This document shows positions 35,895 to 48,238 of a stretch of DNA of 64,000 nucleotides, piece by piece. The translations under genes and the position numbers were made by a program. Below the pieces are notes generated by a model, which saw only the letters and a list, made by a program, of their open reading frames with translations, ran no database searches and had not been told where the DNA came from. This stretch comes from Trileptium ribeirensis. Its lineage: Eukaryota; Nematoda; Enoplea; Enoplida; Thoracostomopsidae. The first letter of the stretch is position 1; each line of letters opens with the position of its first letter. Location: positions 34,361-98,360 of the forward strand of contig JASANE010021044.1 in assembly GCA_030248225.1 (NCBI GenBank). Direction: 5' to 3'.

Positions 35895-38800
35895 AAGCAT
35901 CGTTCTTTGACTTTGAGCATTGTTCTGAACAAGTGCGACAACCTCAGACAACTCTACTAACCCTAAGGACTTTCACGTTCTGACGTAACCCTAGATCATA
36001 AAACATAAGCTACTTACACCGCAATATAGACCTAACAATTTGAGAAGCAATAGAAAATTTTAGAATCCTAGGATTTTTTAAGCGCACAGTCTGACAAAAC
36101 TCTATACAAAAAATGATACATACTGAACACTGCTTTTGGCTTCGCATTTAGGAGAATAATATACCTAGGTTATGGCGATAATTTACGGTGCCCTTCATGG
36201 GTCTTTTGCAATGTGTATTTGACTTCTTACAAATGCATCCATGATCCAAATGGAATGGGGGAGGGACGACCGATTTATGGCAAAAGGCTCAGTGCTGCTC
36301 TGGGATATCTCCTTGATACAATGTATCACATAACTATAACGATACTGCATAAAGCCATTACGATTTGGGGAAGGGGCAATCTAATTAATATATTATCTGG
36401 TCGATACAATTATCATTTTACGTAGAGTAAACTAAGCCTATAAAGTATGGTATCAATATCCGAGAACCCGAGCTTAGCAGAACAAAATATTACCAAATTA
36501 ATGCATGAAATCAATGGTATAAACGCGAGTTAGTATACAAAAGAACCAAGAATATTGGCGAATGAAACGTTGATATCAAACAGCACCATGTACAAACCAG
36601 TAAGCCCGATTGAAACACTTTTCTGATACACTCAGTCTTACTCGATCCTAGACATTTTCACAGTGGCCCCTAATTTCTTTAGCTCAACCTAACGTAATAT
36701 CTCTGCACTCCCCGTCCTGAGGTATGGTGGGACACGCAGAAGCCCACGCCCTCATAGCCTACAAACACGATATGTTCGCCCCAACACTGTCTGATTACCG
36801 AACACTCAACTAATATTACAAACATTATGTAAAACAGTTTCATTACCCGATAACCCAAACGGCTTTCAACTTGAATACTCCATTTCAATAAAAAACTTGT
36901 AACCGTGTTAGCTCGGGGAAAAGTTCTTCAAAACCCTAATTCAGCTCAATAAGGCTACTAGTTTCCTGTTTCCCACATGCAAAAGCACAAACATTGCACG
37001 TTTAGCTGTCTGTCTCAGGGGCGATTGCCTTTTCTTTCTGTTCTCTTGTATCAACGCTCTCCATATCTAAAAACATTCCCTCAAATGAACCCGCAGATGT
37101 CTGTGTTCGCGCCTGGAAATATGAATTCAGTATTCCAATCATAAGCCGCCTTGCGAGCGCCGCATGGCGGGAGAGAAACGGGTCGCACAATGCTGCGCCC
37201 GGGGGTCGAAAGACGGGGCTACTCCCTACTGGTGCACCAACCTAACGGATAACCCACGGCGGCCGGGGACCTCGGGACCACCGCCGGGGCTCTGAACCTA
37301 CCCACCTTCCCGTAATCGACCTTCCGGTCGATTCAGTGTTAGACTCTTGGGAAACTCTGAAATTTTTATATGTAATTTGTATGTATTTGTTTCCCCAATA
37401 CCTGTATACATACCAAAGTTTTATTAAATGTTTATTTGCATATATTTTTCTATTCATGTCTAATTCATAAATAAATCTCTATATAGGTCTGGCCAATATA
37501 TATCTATTCCTTTATATATAATTTAATTATTAGACTTATTATTATTAGTTAATTAATATTTCTAATGAGAATTGAGAGAGGAGAGAGATGACGAGGAGAA
37601 AAGGTAAAGCAAGAGGGAAAAAAGCAGGCAAATGTAGAAGAGAGACCAAAAGCTAATGAAACAAATAGAAGAAATAGCAAAGCGACATTCCAGATAGCAA
37701 AGAACACATAGAACAGCGAGCGCAAACAAAAAAGAACGACCGAAAAGGTAGAATAGAGAGGGGAAGAGAATGAAAAGTTGTGGTACGCAGAAGGGTCTGG
37801 GGGCAATGGGTTCCCGAGGGAAATTTTTTTGGGCTGGAATTTAATTGGTTACCAGGACGAAGAGTGGATTCGGGGAAGTACCAAACACAAGGGCAGTAGA
37901 CGCAATATTGTATCCTGTGCCCCTTCAGGAGGTACTCTACGTATATAACTTTAGCGCGCTTTGGCGGCTTCTCTAGTGTTAACGGCTGAGCAGGTCGATA
38001 CCCGCAGGCGATCGTTGGCCATGAGATGGTGGTTCATATGAGTGGTAACAAAAGCGATAAAATCACGGAAACAGAAACAAATTTGAGGGTCGGGGCGCTA
38101 CTATCGGTTGTCCCCGAGCTAATGGGAAGTCGACAGAGTCTAGCCGGGTATGGTTACAGTTACTCGACGAGGTAAATACATTGTTTGGAGAGTTGTCCTA
38201 TTTCGAATTAAAAATAAAATTTTTGGAAATTCATGCCCACTAAAATAGAATCATGCTGTTTTGGAAAGTACTTTAGCGGGTTACTACAGACCAAAGGAGG
38301 GCCAGATGAAGACCCGCTGCACATCGTTGGGTTCGCTAAGAATTGGCGAGTCGAATAAAGGTCGCATGTGGGCATTAAACAAGTGCGAAAATAGTCCTAT
38401 TATGCAGAATGAAAGAAAGTACACGTCAATATATACCGTATACAACATGAAATTAAAATGGAGGGGCAACATTTATAGCGGCTCAACGGTATGGTTTGGC
38501 CTAGATTCGTCACCGGTATGGCTCTAAATGGTTTTGGGCGGCTAGATAAACGGCCAGGAAATGATATGGCATTGTTCGCGTAAGAATAGGGAAGATAGTG
38601 GTTAAGATTGAGATAACGACGAGACTATCTTCGTCTCATCCCAAAACTAAGCCCTATTTCCCTCAAAGTTAGTTATGTTAGACTGACTTTTCGGACAACA
38701 AGAAAAGTCAGAAAGAATATAGCATTATCATTAAATGGTACGTGATACTTTATTCATCAGGATTCTTGCAGAAACCTGCGAGAATTTATGATTTTTATTG

Positions 38801-39493
38801 GAAACAAAGGAAATAGTGCTGCCGAGTCGATCTTAACATTAGGTCACTAGTGCGGATCAAGATAGTTAGAAATTATCACTGCAGTAATGTTCACTGTATT
38901 CGGCTCGATCCAGTGCCTTTTTAGAAATGCACCAATTTACACCAAATTCGCTGATAAATAATGTTAAATATCAATTTCCCTACGTTTGATAAGCTTGGAA
39001 TTAAGTACAAAACTAGTGGAAATATTTCTTAGAAAATATTACCGATAGGGAAAGCAAGTAGATTAGAAAATTCGGTCCCCAATCCATTTTTATCGGGACC
39101 CATAAGCCTATAAATAAAAAATCCGCACTGCGCCACCCCCGGTTCGCAGTGGCCAACGAGTGTGACCATTGAAACGGCGGCGCGTAGTATAATTGGGTTC
39201 ACAAACGCGCGCGGCGCCAGCTACCCTGCGGTTAATGCAGCCGCATGGACCGTAGCTCAAACGAAAAAATATATAATAATATATAATAAATATATAATAG
39301 CCAACTAACTACATAGCTAGCTTATCTAGCTACTCATTGGCCCGTGGCTGATTTGAATTCTCTATAGACGAAATCCGTTTTCCTCATTATCATAAATTCG
39401 CGATTTGTTTATTTTAGCACTTTGATTGAGTAAGTTTATTCTGATAATAATTGCTTTAATTAGATATGTTTTGATTTTGATGATAATTATTTA
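35895..39493 (+). other. Left arm between block A and the hAT terminus
   Basis: Mirrored at about 57,525-61,106. It is non-coding as far as I can tell. It includes a GC-rich patch at 37,140-37,330, a purine-rich tract at 37,560-37,770, and a CpG-rich patch at 39,120-39,250. An 88-codon open frame at 38,261-38,527 is conserved for 63 codons in the mirror with one substitution (Lys to Glu), but I do not recognise it. Confidence 0.5.
37560..37770 (+). repeat. Purine-rich tract, left arm
   Basis: A strongly A/G-biased strand (GAGAGAGGAGAGAGATGACG and similar) whose complement gives a Phe/Leu/Ser-rich open frame. It is mirrored at 59,230-59,455. This is low complexity rather than a gene. Confidence 0.7.
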
Positions 39494-39525
39494 CTAATTA
39501 GCAGTGGCGTATTTAGCAGGGGTAA
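39494..39525 (+). repeat. hAT terminal inverted repeat (left) with candidate target site
   Basis: CTAATTAG (39,494-39,501) precedes CAGTGGCGTATTTAGCAGGG at 39,502. CAGTGGCG starts are typical of hAT transposon ends. CTAATTAG fits the hAT 8-bp target preference (T at position 2, A at position 7) and is its own reverse complement. Confidence 0.7.
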
Positions 39526-39608
39526 GGCCGCAAGGGAGCATTGAGTGATGCCCCCTTCTTGAGATTGAATTTAATTTTTTTGTACAAAAAAACTATGTAA
39601 AAAATTAT

Positions 39609-40410
39609 ATGGATACTAAAAAACGGTCTTCAGCCACTCAAAAGTGGGAAATTATTATCAGATCCGTCGCCGAACGACTGCAAACCGTCGAGAAGGATCT
39701 TGTTACCTGCGTCAACGAAATCAACAACTGCATCGACGTCCTGAAAGAGAAGAGAGAACGTAGACCGATTGATGACGGATATCAAGGACGAATCGGAAAA
39801 GCTACTACTTGAACCACTCGAAAAACCAAGAACAACCGGTCGTCAACGCAATCGTGCCAACGTAGTAGCCGCCACTCCCGAAGAATATTTCAAGCGCTCC
39901 ATAGTGATACCGTACCTCGACGGATTCGTCAACGACCTCGTCGATCGCTTTCAACCGCACAACACTACCGCATTCAAAATATCCGCTCTCCTACCTGCAC
40001 ATCTTCAGAAACACACATTCAGCGACGTCGAAGACATCGTCGAGTTCTACCAGCCGTATCTACCCACTACCAGAGCTGACGTCAGAGGCGAGTTCGAACG
40101 GTGGTGCATTAAGTGGAAGAACGCCGAGAGCCTGCCAGCCTGTCCAGTCGATGCCCTACGTGATTGCGACCAAGACTTCTATCCTCTGATACACAACTAC
40201 CTCAAGATAAACTGCTGCCTCCCCACAACTGCGTCTGCCGAGAGGACTTTCTCTACCTTGAAGTACCTCAAGAATTACCTACGTTCCACAACTTCCGAAG
40301 ATAGACTCAACGGACTGACTCGTCTCTACATTCATAAGGATATCGCCATAGACATTGACAGCATGATTGATACTTTTGCTTTGAGGAAACGTAAATGTGA
40401 CTTTATCTGA
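39609..40410 (+). pseudogene. Truncated hAT transposase, C-terminal dimerisation domain (left arm)
   Basis: Two overlapping frames, 39,609-39,812 and 39,769-40,410, represent one broken reading frame. The first gives a helical segment ending KEKRERR; the second resumes at LMTDIKDESEKLL, so a one-base shift near 39,750-39,770 joins them. The second frame (213 residues) has GRQRNRANV (about 24-32), EEYFKRSIVIPYLDGF (38-53) and the hAT dimerisation motif TTASAERTFSTLKYLKNYLR (about 153-172), then LTRLYIHKDI. The motif matches the ZMYM1/52-kDa-repressor-like hAT group. The zinc finger and most of the catalytic core are absent. It begins about 100 bases inside the hAT terminus and is not an intact transposase. 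Confidence 0.85.
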
Positions 40411-40589
40411 GCATCGTATAGACCTAATCAGTAATCAAGTGATAATATCATGTGTATACGTGTTGACTATAATAATATGACATTGTCTGATTTTAATTAT
40501 ATTTAACTAGTGCTAATTAATAACTTGTGCTAATTATGATAATACTGTATACTGTATATGGGCTAATGTAACCTTTAGGTGCGGAAATG

Positions 40590-40770
40590 AAATGCATGCC
40601 ATGCCGTTCTCGATATACTAAGCCTAAGCCTTAGTCTTAGCCTAAGCTAAGGTCCCTATATGAGCCATGTACTAAGCCTAATCCTAAGTCGAGGGGCTGC
40701 CGCCCCCCGAACCCCCCGCTCTGAGCTGTTCTTTTTTCTAACCTTACAACGTCCGGCCGCTAAAGGTGAC
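40590..40770. repeat. Dispersed 'CTTAGGC' repeat family, copy D (left arm)
   Basis: GGCATGCCATGCCGTTCTCG, then repeated CCTAAGC/CTTAG motifs, GAGGGGCTGCCGCCCCC, GAGCTGTTCTTTTTTCTAAC and ACGTCCGGCCGC. It is inverted relative to copies A-C and mirrored by copy E. The region 40,788-41,000 after it holds a 70-codon frame with a hydrophobic N-terminus, identical in both arms but unassigned. Confidence 0.65.
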
Positions 40771-41571
40771 ATGGGCCCGCAAATTGGTTGCATAGATATA
40801 TGTACAGACTTCTGTGTATATTGATGTTTGTATCCCCGGTTGCACCAAATCGCAACCCGACAATAGTCGAACTATTTTACTTGAAAGGAAGTTTCGCCCG
40901 AGCAATTTTACGTACAACTCCTAACGTTCTTTTTCGCAGTCAGCCTATATGCAAAACAATCGAGCCCTACACATGCTGTCATGCTATGTCATTCGAATAA
41001 GTCGCAATGTCGATGAGTTGTACATTGTTATTGCATTATTGTACCATTACTGTTATTGTATGAAGCCATTATGTTCCGCTATGTACCATATGTATATAAA
41101 ATTATTGTCATATTTCGTATTATAATTTGCTGCTGTTCTTGATCCCGTGTAGAATAGGATAGGTGTAATCGAGCCTGTGATCCTTCCCGCATCTGGACCA
41201 TCTTTTGACCATCCATGCCCAATTTTTAGTGTTTGTTAGCCGTCTTCAGCTTACCTGAACCGGACGAAATGGCTCTCAACTGTTCTTGTTATTGTCGATA
41301 CCCGCAATAGAGACTAGTTTTTCTACTAGCATCCGGTTAACTAGCTCACGCGATCCGTTTTGAACCCACTCACTGTTTCCCATATGTTAAGGTAAGCTCA
41401 GCCGTCGCCAGAATACTCACTAGGATAGCGGAAGTGTGATTTAGTGAACTGTGAACGTCCCATTAAGAAGGCGATGACCAGATACTGCTGTTCGTGTATT
41501 GAAGGATTGTAACATACCCACTGTGTGCCCTTGTATATGCTCGTGCTGTGAATTGCATAACCGTGTTACCT

Positions 41572-42215
41572 TTATCTTACTATATATACCGTTATCAATA
41601 AACAGTGATTGTAAATCAGTGGTGTTTTCGCGTTGTTAATGACCATGTAGCAATATGTATCAAAGAAGTCTGAATTCGTCGACGACCTGCGTTCAGACTT
41701 AACGTCAAAAATGTTGCAAGTCTTAGCGTGGTTCGCCGATTCCTCGATGAGCAGTAGATACGGCTCATGCGACTTGGATAAGAACTCCTCGCCACCGTCG
41801 ATGAGGATCAGAAAAAACAACCGCCAACCAGTTGTCCAGGTTCAGTTGGAATAGTAACGATCGGACGTTAACCTTCTAAAGATTTTCGGGACCTAGTGGG
41901 GTTACTGGCCAAAATAAGTAATCAATCGTCGTTTTGACACTTCCAGGTGGAACGAGGAAAGGGAATACCGGCATGGTCTCTTTGGCCTGTAAGCAGGTAA
42001 CGAAGAAGGTCTCCCTGGGGCCTCAAAGGTAGTACCACGTAGACTACGTAGGCAACCTTTAAGTCAGCATCAGAACACATCCTGTAAAGCGCCCATGCTC
42101 CGTAGCTTCTTGGGACCGACCGAGAAAATAAGCCCGTTAGGTTCGCCTTTGTGGGTACGATAGCCTGGGTCGTATGGGCATTGCGTTTTGGAAGGGCGCA
42201 ATGCAGCAGCTTCAC
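41572..42215 (-). other. Uncharacterised open frames, left arm
   Basis: Minus-strand frames 41,922-42,215 (97 codons) and 41,572-41,820 (82 codons) lie in a GC-richer stretch, in the same order as their mirrors at 54,801-55,445. The second encodes FFLILIDGGEEFLSKSHEPY and an acidic/Ser-rich stretch. GC content and parallel orientation suggest captured or decayed coding sequence. Substitutions between arms change residues (for example near the end of the first frame), and no family is recognised. Confidence 0.25.
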
Positions 42216-42497
42216 ATGTTTACCAAAATTGTTATTATACTAATAAACACTCACAATTCAATAAACTACAGAAACAACTTTACTTTTCCGTGACATTGTC
42301 TTAGTAAGTATAGTGTATTGGTTACAGTAGACCGGTGCTGACTCGAAACTTGCTCGCGGGAATATAAAATTTTACTTTGAAATTTAGTAATTTCACTCGT
42401 TGTTTGCTCGCTAGCGAAGCGGAAGTGACTTGTGGTGAGTACTATAAAGCTCAGCAGTTCCTAAATGACAAAAATGTCTAAAGAAGTGATCGCGTTG

Positions 42498-42645
42498 TTT
42501 GATCAAAATTTGAGCTCAAATTTGAAAGCGTTTTCTGTATTTTCGTAAGCTTGAATTTATGAAACCCTGTTCAACCGTTTCAAAGACACCACTTTAGCCA
42601 ATCATTTATTTTAAAAAGATTTAACTCAAATTTTGAAACATCGCA
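42498..42645 (+). repeat. Diverged miniature-element copy, left arm
   Basis: GATCAAAATTTGAGCTCAAA, then GAAAGCGTTTTCTGTATTTTCG, and a closing TTTAACTCAAATTTTGAAAC follow the layout of the copies at 44,856 and 45,417 but lack the GGCGTGTTCACACGC ends. Mirrored at 54,367-54,515. Confidence 0.5.
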
Positions 42646-44855
42646 ATTTCTTATATCCCTTTCGTTGGTATATTGATACATATGTTGCACTATACATTGC
42701 GTGTTGAGTTAATTTCCGAGCTTATACTTCGGCGTGATTTTGTACGCGCGCTGTGAGGTTCCTTAACCGACGGAGCAAGAGCTCCTAAATAGCGTAGTAA
42801 CTAGCGTACAAGACATAAACCCAATTGATTTTGGTTGAATCGCGGTCGGAGCATCATAAAAATGATCTACATAGTCACACTATCAAGTCATGAACCTGAA
42901 TATATTTTATCGAATACAGTTTCACCTCTTGTTTGCAGGGAAGCAAGCCAGCAAAACAAAACATCACACACTGAAAAGTAACCAAAAGAAATGCCAATGG
43001 ATATCACATTTCTGACAGAATAATCCATTAAACCATTTCTGCATTGGAGAATGGCCATAGCTGTGTCACACATAGCCAGGGTTGTTTGTTGGACGGCAGT
43101 AGAAAATGTAACAATCTCAAATTCAAACAATATAATTATGAGACGCGGTAGTGCCAGACCGTATCTAAACCAGTGCCAAACGTTGCTACAAGGCGAAATC
43201 TATTTGAAAATCCAAAGCGGCACGCGATTATATTGCAATCATTCGACACTTCCTGTGCTAGCTTCGACTCCAGTAACGGCATCTGAAACCACACACAGTT
43301 GATTCAAATAGAAAGTTTTACGCACAGTGAGTGTTTGATAATCAATGTAAAAAAAGTTATAAAAACAACCGGTGTGTACAAGTAGCCATAATTGTGTTTA
43401 CAAATATGTACTAAGCTAAGTAATTATAAAACTATTTTGACAATGACATAAACTGGTTATATGATTATATTTCAAACGACAGCATTTATTACAGGACATA
43501 ATCTAAGAGGGTTGTTGTGTAAACAAGTACATTCACCGTTCCTTAAACTTACAAGAGAATCAACTCCGAAAACGACAATATTGTTGAATTCAGCGTAGTT
43601 AACCTGGAATAGAAACAAAAATTAATTTTAGCCCACAGTTACGTTAAACGAACCCAAAAATAACTTAGACTTTTCTCTTCTCCAAAACGCTCTCCTCCTC
43701 TTTAATGCTTACCGTTTCGGGCACAGTTTCATACTGTCTATTTACCAATATCCAATTACTCTGCCTTTTTAAAGCCTGAGTTCAGATTCCGAGAGCAGCA
43801 TCTCTGTTGGACTGAAGTCGTTTGTCAATTACAATTGTTATATAACAAATGCCCATGGTCAACCTTCATGTAACATAACTTACATACATTGTGAAATGAC
43901 GTGGTCCATTTTTGCGTCAGGTGTCCCACTTTACGAGGAGGGACAAGTTTGTCACGTTTGTCCTGTGCCACCACTCTCCACATATTTCGTCCTTCCCTCC
44001 TCAACTATTGTTTTGCCTTTCCGAAGATTGGTCTGCCAACCCCCCGCCCCCGTAGTTTGGTTCTGTCCCTCACCCCAACCTTTGTTCCAAATTTGAAAAA
44101 AAAATCATTTAATTTTTGTTTAAATTTGGAAAACACAAAATAAGACTGAACCACATTTGGAAAATAAAGACAAATTTTTTGGGAAGAAGCTCAGGACGAA
44201 ATTTTGGAGAACAAGACAAAGGTAGCAAAGTACATTACTTGCCACGCACCTTTCCACCAGAAACTGTAACACAAAATAGACCGCGCTATCGCACAACGTA
44301 ATAATGTCGTGAGATTTTTGACCGCAGCACTCCTCAACAAGGGTTCATCATGAACTCTTAATATATTCTACTATTATATTCTATATACTACTTCAAACAT
44401 CAAAAATAATTTAAGTTTAATTTTATGCTATTTTTCGCAAGGTAGTTTGCATGGTATTTTTCTACCTGAACGGCCGCGTCACTTTATAAATATGGCATTT
44501 GGTCTACACGCGATAACTACGGGCACAGACAAAACTAAGTGCGCAAACGACAAGCGTAATTGAGTTCGTCCGCAGTTGCACTTACTTTTGTCCGTTACTG
44601 TGCAATATGTATTCTGCAGCATTTTGATACAAAGAACGACATCCGGATATTAAAGTCTGTACAATCACGCTTCGAAATAAACGCAAAAATTCGCGAAAGA
44701 TTTGCTTTTATTTCTGAGCGTGACAGTAGGTGAAGATTTACGCGAATGTTTCAATGTATTTTATGTATCCCAGAATGTAGATGTATTCGAATATGAGAAC
44801 ACACATGCTATGAAATACATGCAATGTGACAAATTTTATTCGTGCTATTGCTTAC

Positions 44856-45134
44856 GGCGTGTTCACACGCTCAAACTTTTTGCTCAAATTTTGATCAAAA
44901 TTTGAGTTCCAAATTTGATCAAATTTTGATCAAAGTTTGAAAGCATCTTCTTTGCATTTTTGGTAAGTTTGAATGTCTGAACAATGTTCAAGCTTTTCAA
45001 GGATATTCGTGTAGCCTATCACCGACAAGATTCATTACTTGAAAAAGTTTGAGCTCAAATTTTGAAATATCGCAATTTTTCGTTAAAAATTACAATCAAA
45101 TTTTGAGGAAAAAGTTTGAGCGTATGAACATGCC
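44856..45134 (+). mobile_element. Miniature inverted-repeat element, left arm copy 1
   Basis: 279 bp with ends GGCGTGTTCACACGCTCAAA and (reverse complement of the right end) GGCATGTTCATACGCTCAAA. The interior is built of TCAAATTTTGATCAAAATTTGA-like hairpins. Flanks are TTAC and TTTA, not a clean duplication. No coding capacity. Confidence 0.75.
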
Positions 45135-45416
45135 TTTAGTCAGGACAATATTACATTGCATGAAATACTAGCTCGACTAGCTACCAGCTAGTAGTCATGC
45201 AGACTGTGATAGGTATTACGCGTTATGCAATACAAATAGCTAAAGCGGCTTGCAACACTAAATATTTACAATAAACTTCACACACTGCGAGTATATATGT
45301 AGGGAATTAGTTTTTAGCGATTAGTAGTGCTAAAGTTGACTAGAACACTGCAGTTTGTTCATTCGTAAGTGTTACAGTGTCAGACAGAACAAGTGTTTCT
45401 TTGTCATTATACTTAA

Positions 45417-45668
45417 GGCGTGTTCACACGCTCAAACTTTTTGCTCAAATTTTGATCAAAATTTGAGCTCAAATTTTGATCAAAGTTTGAAAGCATCTTG
45501 TGTGCATTTTTGGTAAGTTTGAATGTGTGAACACTATTCAAACTTTTCAAGAATATTCCTGTAGCCAATTACCGACAAGTTAAAAATTACCGTCAAATTT
45601 TGATCAAAATTTGAGCTCAAATTTTGAGCTTAAAATCTGAGCAAAAAGTTTGAGCGTGTGAACAGGCC
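45417..45668 (+). mobile_element. Miniature inverted-repeat element, left arm copy 2
   Basis: 252 bp with the same ends as the copy at 44,856, flanked by TTAA on each side (45,413-45,416 and 45,669-45,672). This is the target expected of piggyBac-like elements. A Harbinger-type TTA target is the main alternative. The inner sequence is rich in TTTGATCAAAATTTGAGCTC palindromes. Confidence 0.75.
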
Positions 45669-45672
45669 TTAA

Positions 45673-48238
45673 ATCACATGTAACAAGCTTTAAGTTTGAT
45701 GTATATCACACAACAATAGAAAACTTTAATATTTGATTAGTTGTTCATGGCGATGAAACTATGGTATAAATATAGGTAGATTTGATTATAAAGCATTACC
45801 CGTTAACAACTATTAGCGAGAGCGAACTGAATCAGAGCAGTCACTATATTTCAAATTGCTTCAAAATAGCTGATATATATCCAAATAGTCAGCATATATG
45901 ACAAAATACGACAGTATTATGGAAATTCCATTGCTAAAATTGTACCGTTAAAAGATCTTTTCGTATGAACCGTGGCCTAGCGCAAGCAGCAGGCAGCGAA
46001 ATAGGCAACGATCGGAGTTTTGAATAGAGAACCAACCAAGGATTAAGCTCGACTCCCACTGTCGACACGAATCCTATTTGAGCCGCTGCGCGAACCTGAA
46101 AAACTTGAAAATCAGTACGCATTTACCCATGATCGTACACTGTAGATTGTTAAAAAGACACATTCCATTTACACAAAATCTTACATTCATGTTCGCATGC
46201 CATATGGCAGGATTTGATTCAAACTCAATTTCGGAGAAAGAAAGGTTCATATAAATAAGAGTTGAAATAAAAAAATCGTATATTATCACTGAACTTTTAC
46301 TCTATACATTATACTAAAGACACCGCCTATAATACTGAAAAACAGTGGTCAATGTAATCACTGCGCGTGAAAGACATGTTTCGATACAGTCGTAGTTGTG
46401 CTCGACAAACTAATCGTGCAGACATAATTTTAGCTTCTTTATGCTTTAAGTATTCCGGGTATATTCTTAGCCTCCGCCAGCTGTGACAGTAACGTGTTTA
46501 GATTAAAGAACTTTTGAAAAATCTTATCATGGAATGCACCTAATGCTGACTCCAGCTAGAACTGCTAACTAAAGCGTTTTCGTTCCAAAATTTGACGCAA
46601 ATCCATTAAGTCATTGTTGCTATACATTTGGCCAGTTATCAGTTAGTTTTTAATTCACCTTTGACTCACGTGTGTCTAAGCCATGTTCCTTAGTCTGAAG
46701 GTCGCTGAAATAGTTGGCCAAAACCTAAGGAATCTGGAGACTGTTAAAGAGCTAAATCACACATTACCATAATTTGTGAACATCAACTATATTGCTCCAA
46801 TGTGATGCTTTACATACATAGTTTTATTAATCATCTTATTTACCACATTTTATTGCGTAGTTGAATTCTGAGGGTAGCGACTGTAAGCGAGCACAGTAAA
46901 GAATTTGTCCTAGCACGCATAGTACTAATAATCTGACCATGTCCGTTAATACTGGGCTGTTTTAGGGTAACACGCTTTAAATTTAACTAGGCGGATCGCC
47001 TCGCTGATAGCTCGTTTAAAAGTTTGAAATATCTATTTGTGCTGTTTAGTTACGGGCACGGCACGAGTCCAACATCTTCCCTGAACGTGGCCCAAAGCCC
47101 CTTGCTCGGGCCGGGTCCCGAAGGGACTTCCATAAAATAGAATCCTTTATTGTATCTCGAGAATAGGCGTAGATATCTGAGTCTAATTAGGATTGATTTT
47201 ATGCAGCGAAACAACCTTCTAAAAAACTACGTAATGTTTTGCTCCGCTGCTCTTTTTAGGATGTCATGCTGTCAACCGGGTTTTTAAATGGGCCCAAGAG
47301 ATCCAAAATACATGAATATGTGAATATCCCTGCAACTGCTCGAGCTAGTGTATATGAGTGTTTTGGTCTCACTTCGAGAGCAATACTTGATCTTCTAAAT
47401 ATCACCACATTGTGTGCTGTGATGCTATTATTACTTGCACTGCAGAGCTGTATCAACATGGAGTTTTGAATAGCCATTTGGACCCAAATAAACAAAACAG
47501 TAACATCTCACGAAACCGCTCGACTTGTACGCATATTTTAGCCTCATGTTGTAGATGAATTAGAATTAATCCTTTGTATTTCTTCGAACACAGTGTGCTA
47601 TTTTTAATATTTTTTGTAATATTTTGGTCCAAACGAGTTTTGTAGACCTGGTACTCAAAACGCACAAAAAGGTAATATTCTCCACAACCACTCCTAGGTA
47701 ATATCTCCATAACCAGTCCAGTCATACGAGTGTTAGCGGTTCCATTTTTCTTTAGCAATTCATCCTTTTCCATGTATTTGCACATTGTCGCATCTTCTCA
47801 ACTATTCAAGAATCATTGTTGAAATTCGGCGGCTGATTTTGTAAATTGAGGCGCCGTATGTCTATGTACGTTTCTCTAAATTAGATAATATTCATCACTC
47901 AGCATTCATCCCCGCTTTGGCGATAAAACAAGCTACTAGTTACGTGTAAATTTATAATCCAACATGATTTCAGGATTTGTGTAATACTAAATAGAGCGAT
48001 GCAATCGATCTTCTGTAAGGTACTATTTGCTACCATATAGGTAAATTTGGTAAGCAAGACCAAACCTAAAATTCGCTCAACCCAAAACACTTTATAACAA
48101 CCAAGGTTTTGCCACCTTCAACAGTGTTTTTGCCAAATCGATCTATATTTCAGCTACAGCCTTTCTACCAACAATTTGTAGATCAACAGTATAATGCAGG
48201 TTTCACAGAATAATGAGTGCAAAAAGTGGGCAGTTTTG
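45673..48238 (+). other. Left arm, inner non-coding part
   Basis: Mirrored at 48,754-51,319. Frames at 45,934-46,122 and 46,074-46,289 (minus strand) are identical in both arms but overlap each other and have no recognised domain. A GC-rich patch near 47,050-47,130 (GGGCCGGGTCCCGAAGGGAC) also occurs inverted near 49,860-49,930. No gene is supported. Confidence 0.5.

Noticed and set aside
37549..37806. Phe/Leu/Ser-rich frame that could look like a membrane protein.
   Set aside because: It is the translation of a pyrimidine-rich low-complexity tract. Hydrophobicity here follows from T/C richness.
40620..40700. Repeated CCTAAG/CTTAGG hexamers that might suggest an interstitial telomeric tract.
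   Set aside because: The hexamers are few, irregular and in both orientations, and they belong to a dispersed repeat with copies elsewhere in the window.
47453..47785. A 110-codon minus-strand frame near the palindrome centre.
   Set aside because: The mirrored sequence at about 49,205-49,545 is frameshifted and has early stops, and no domain is recognisable.
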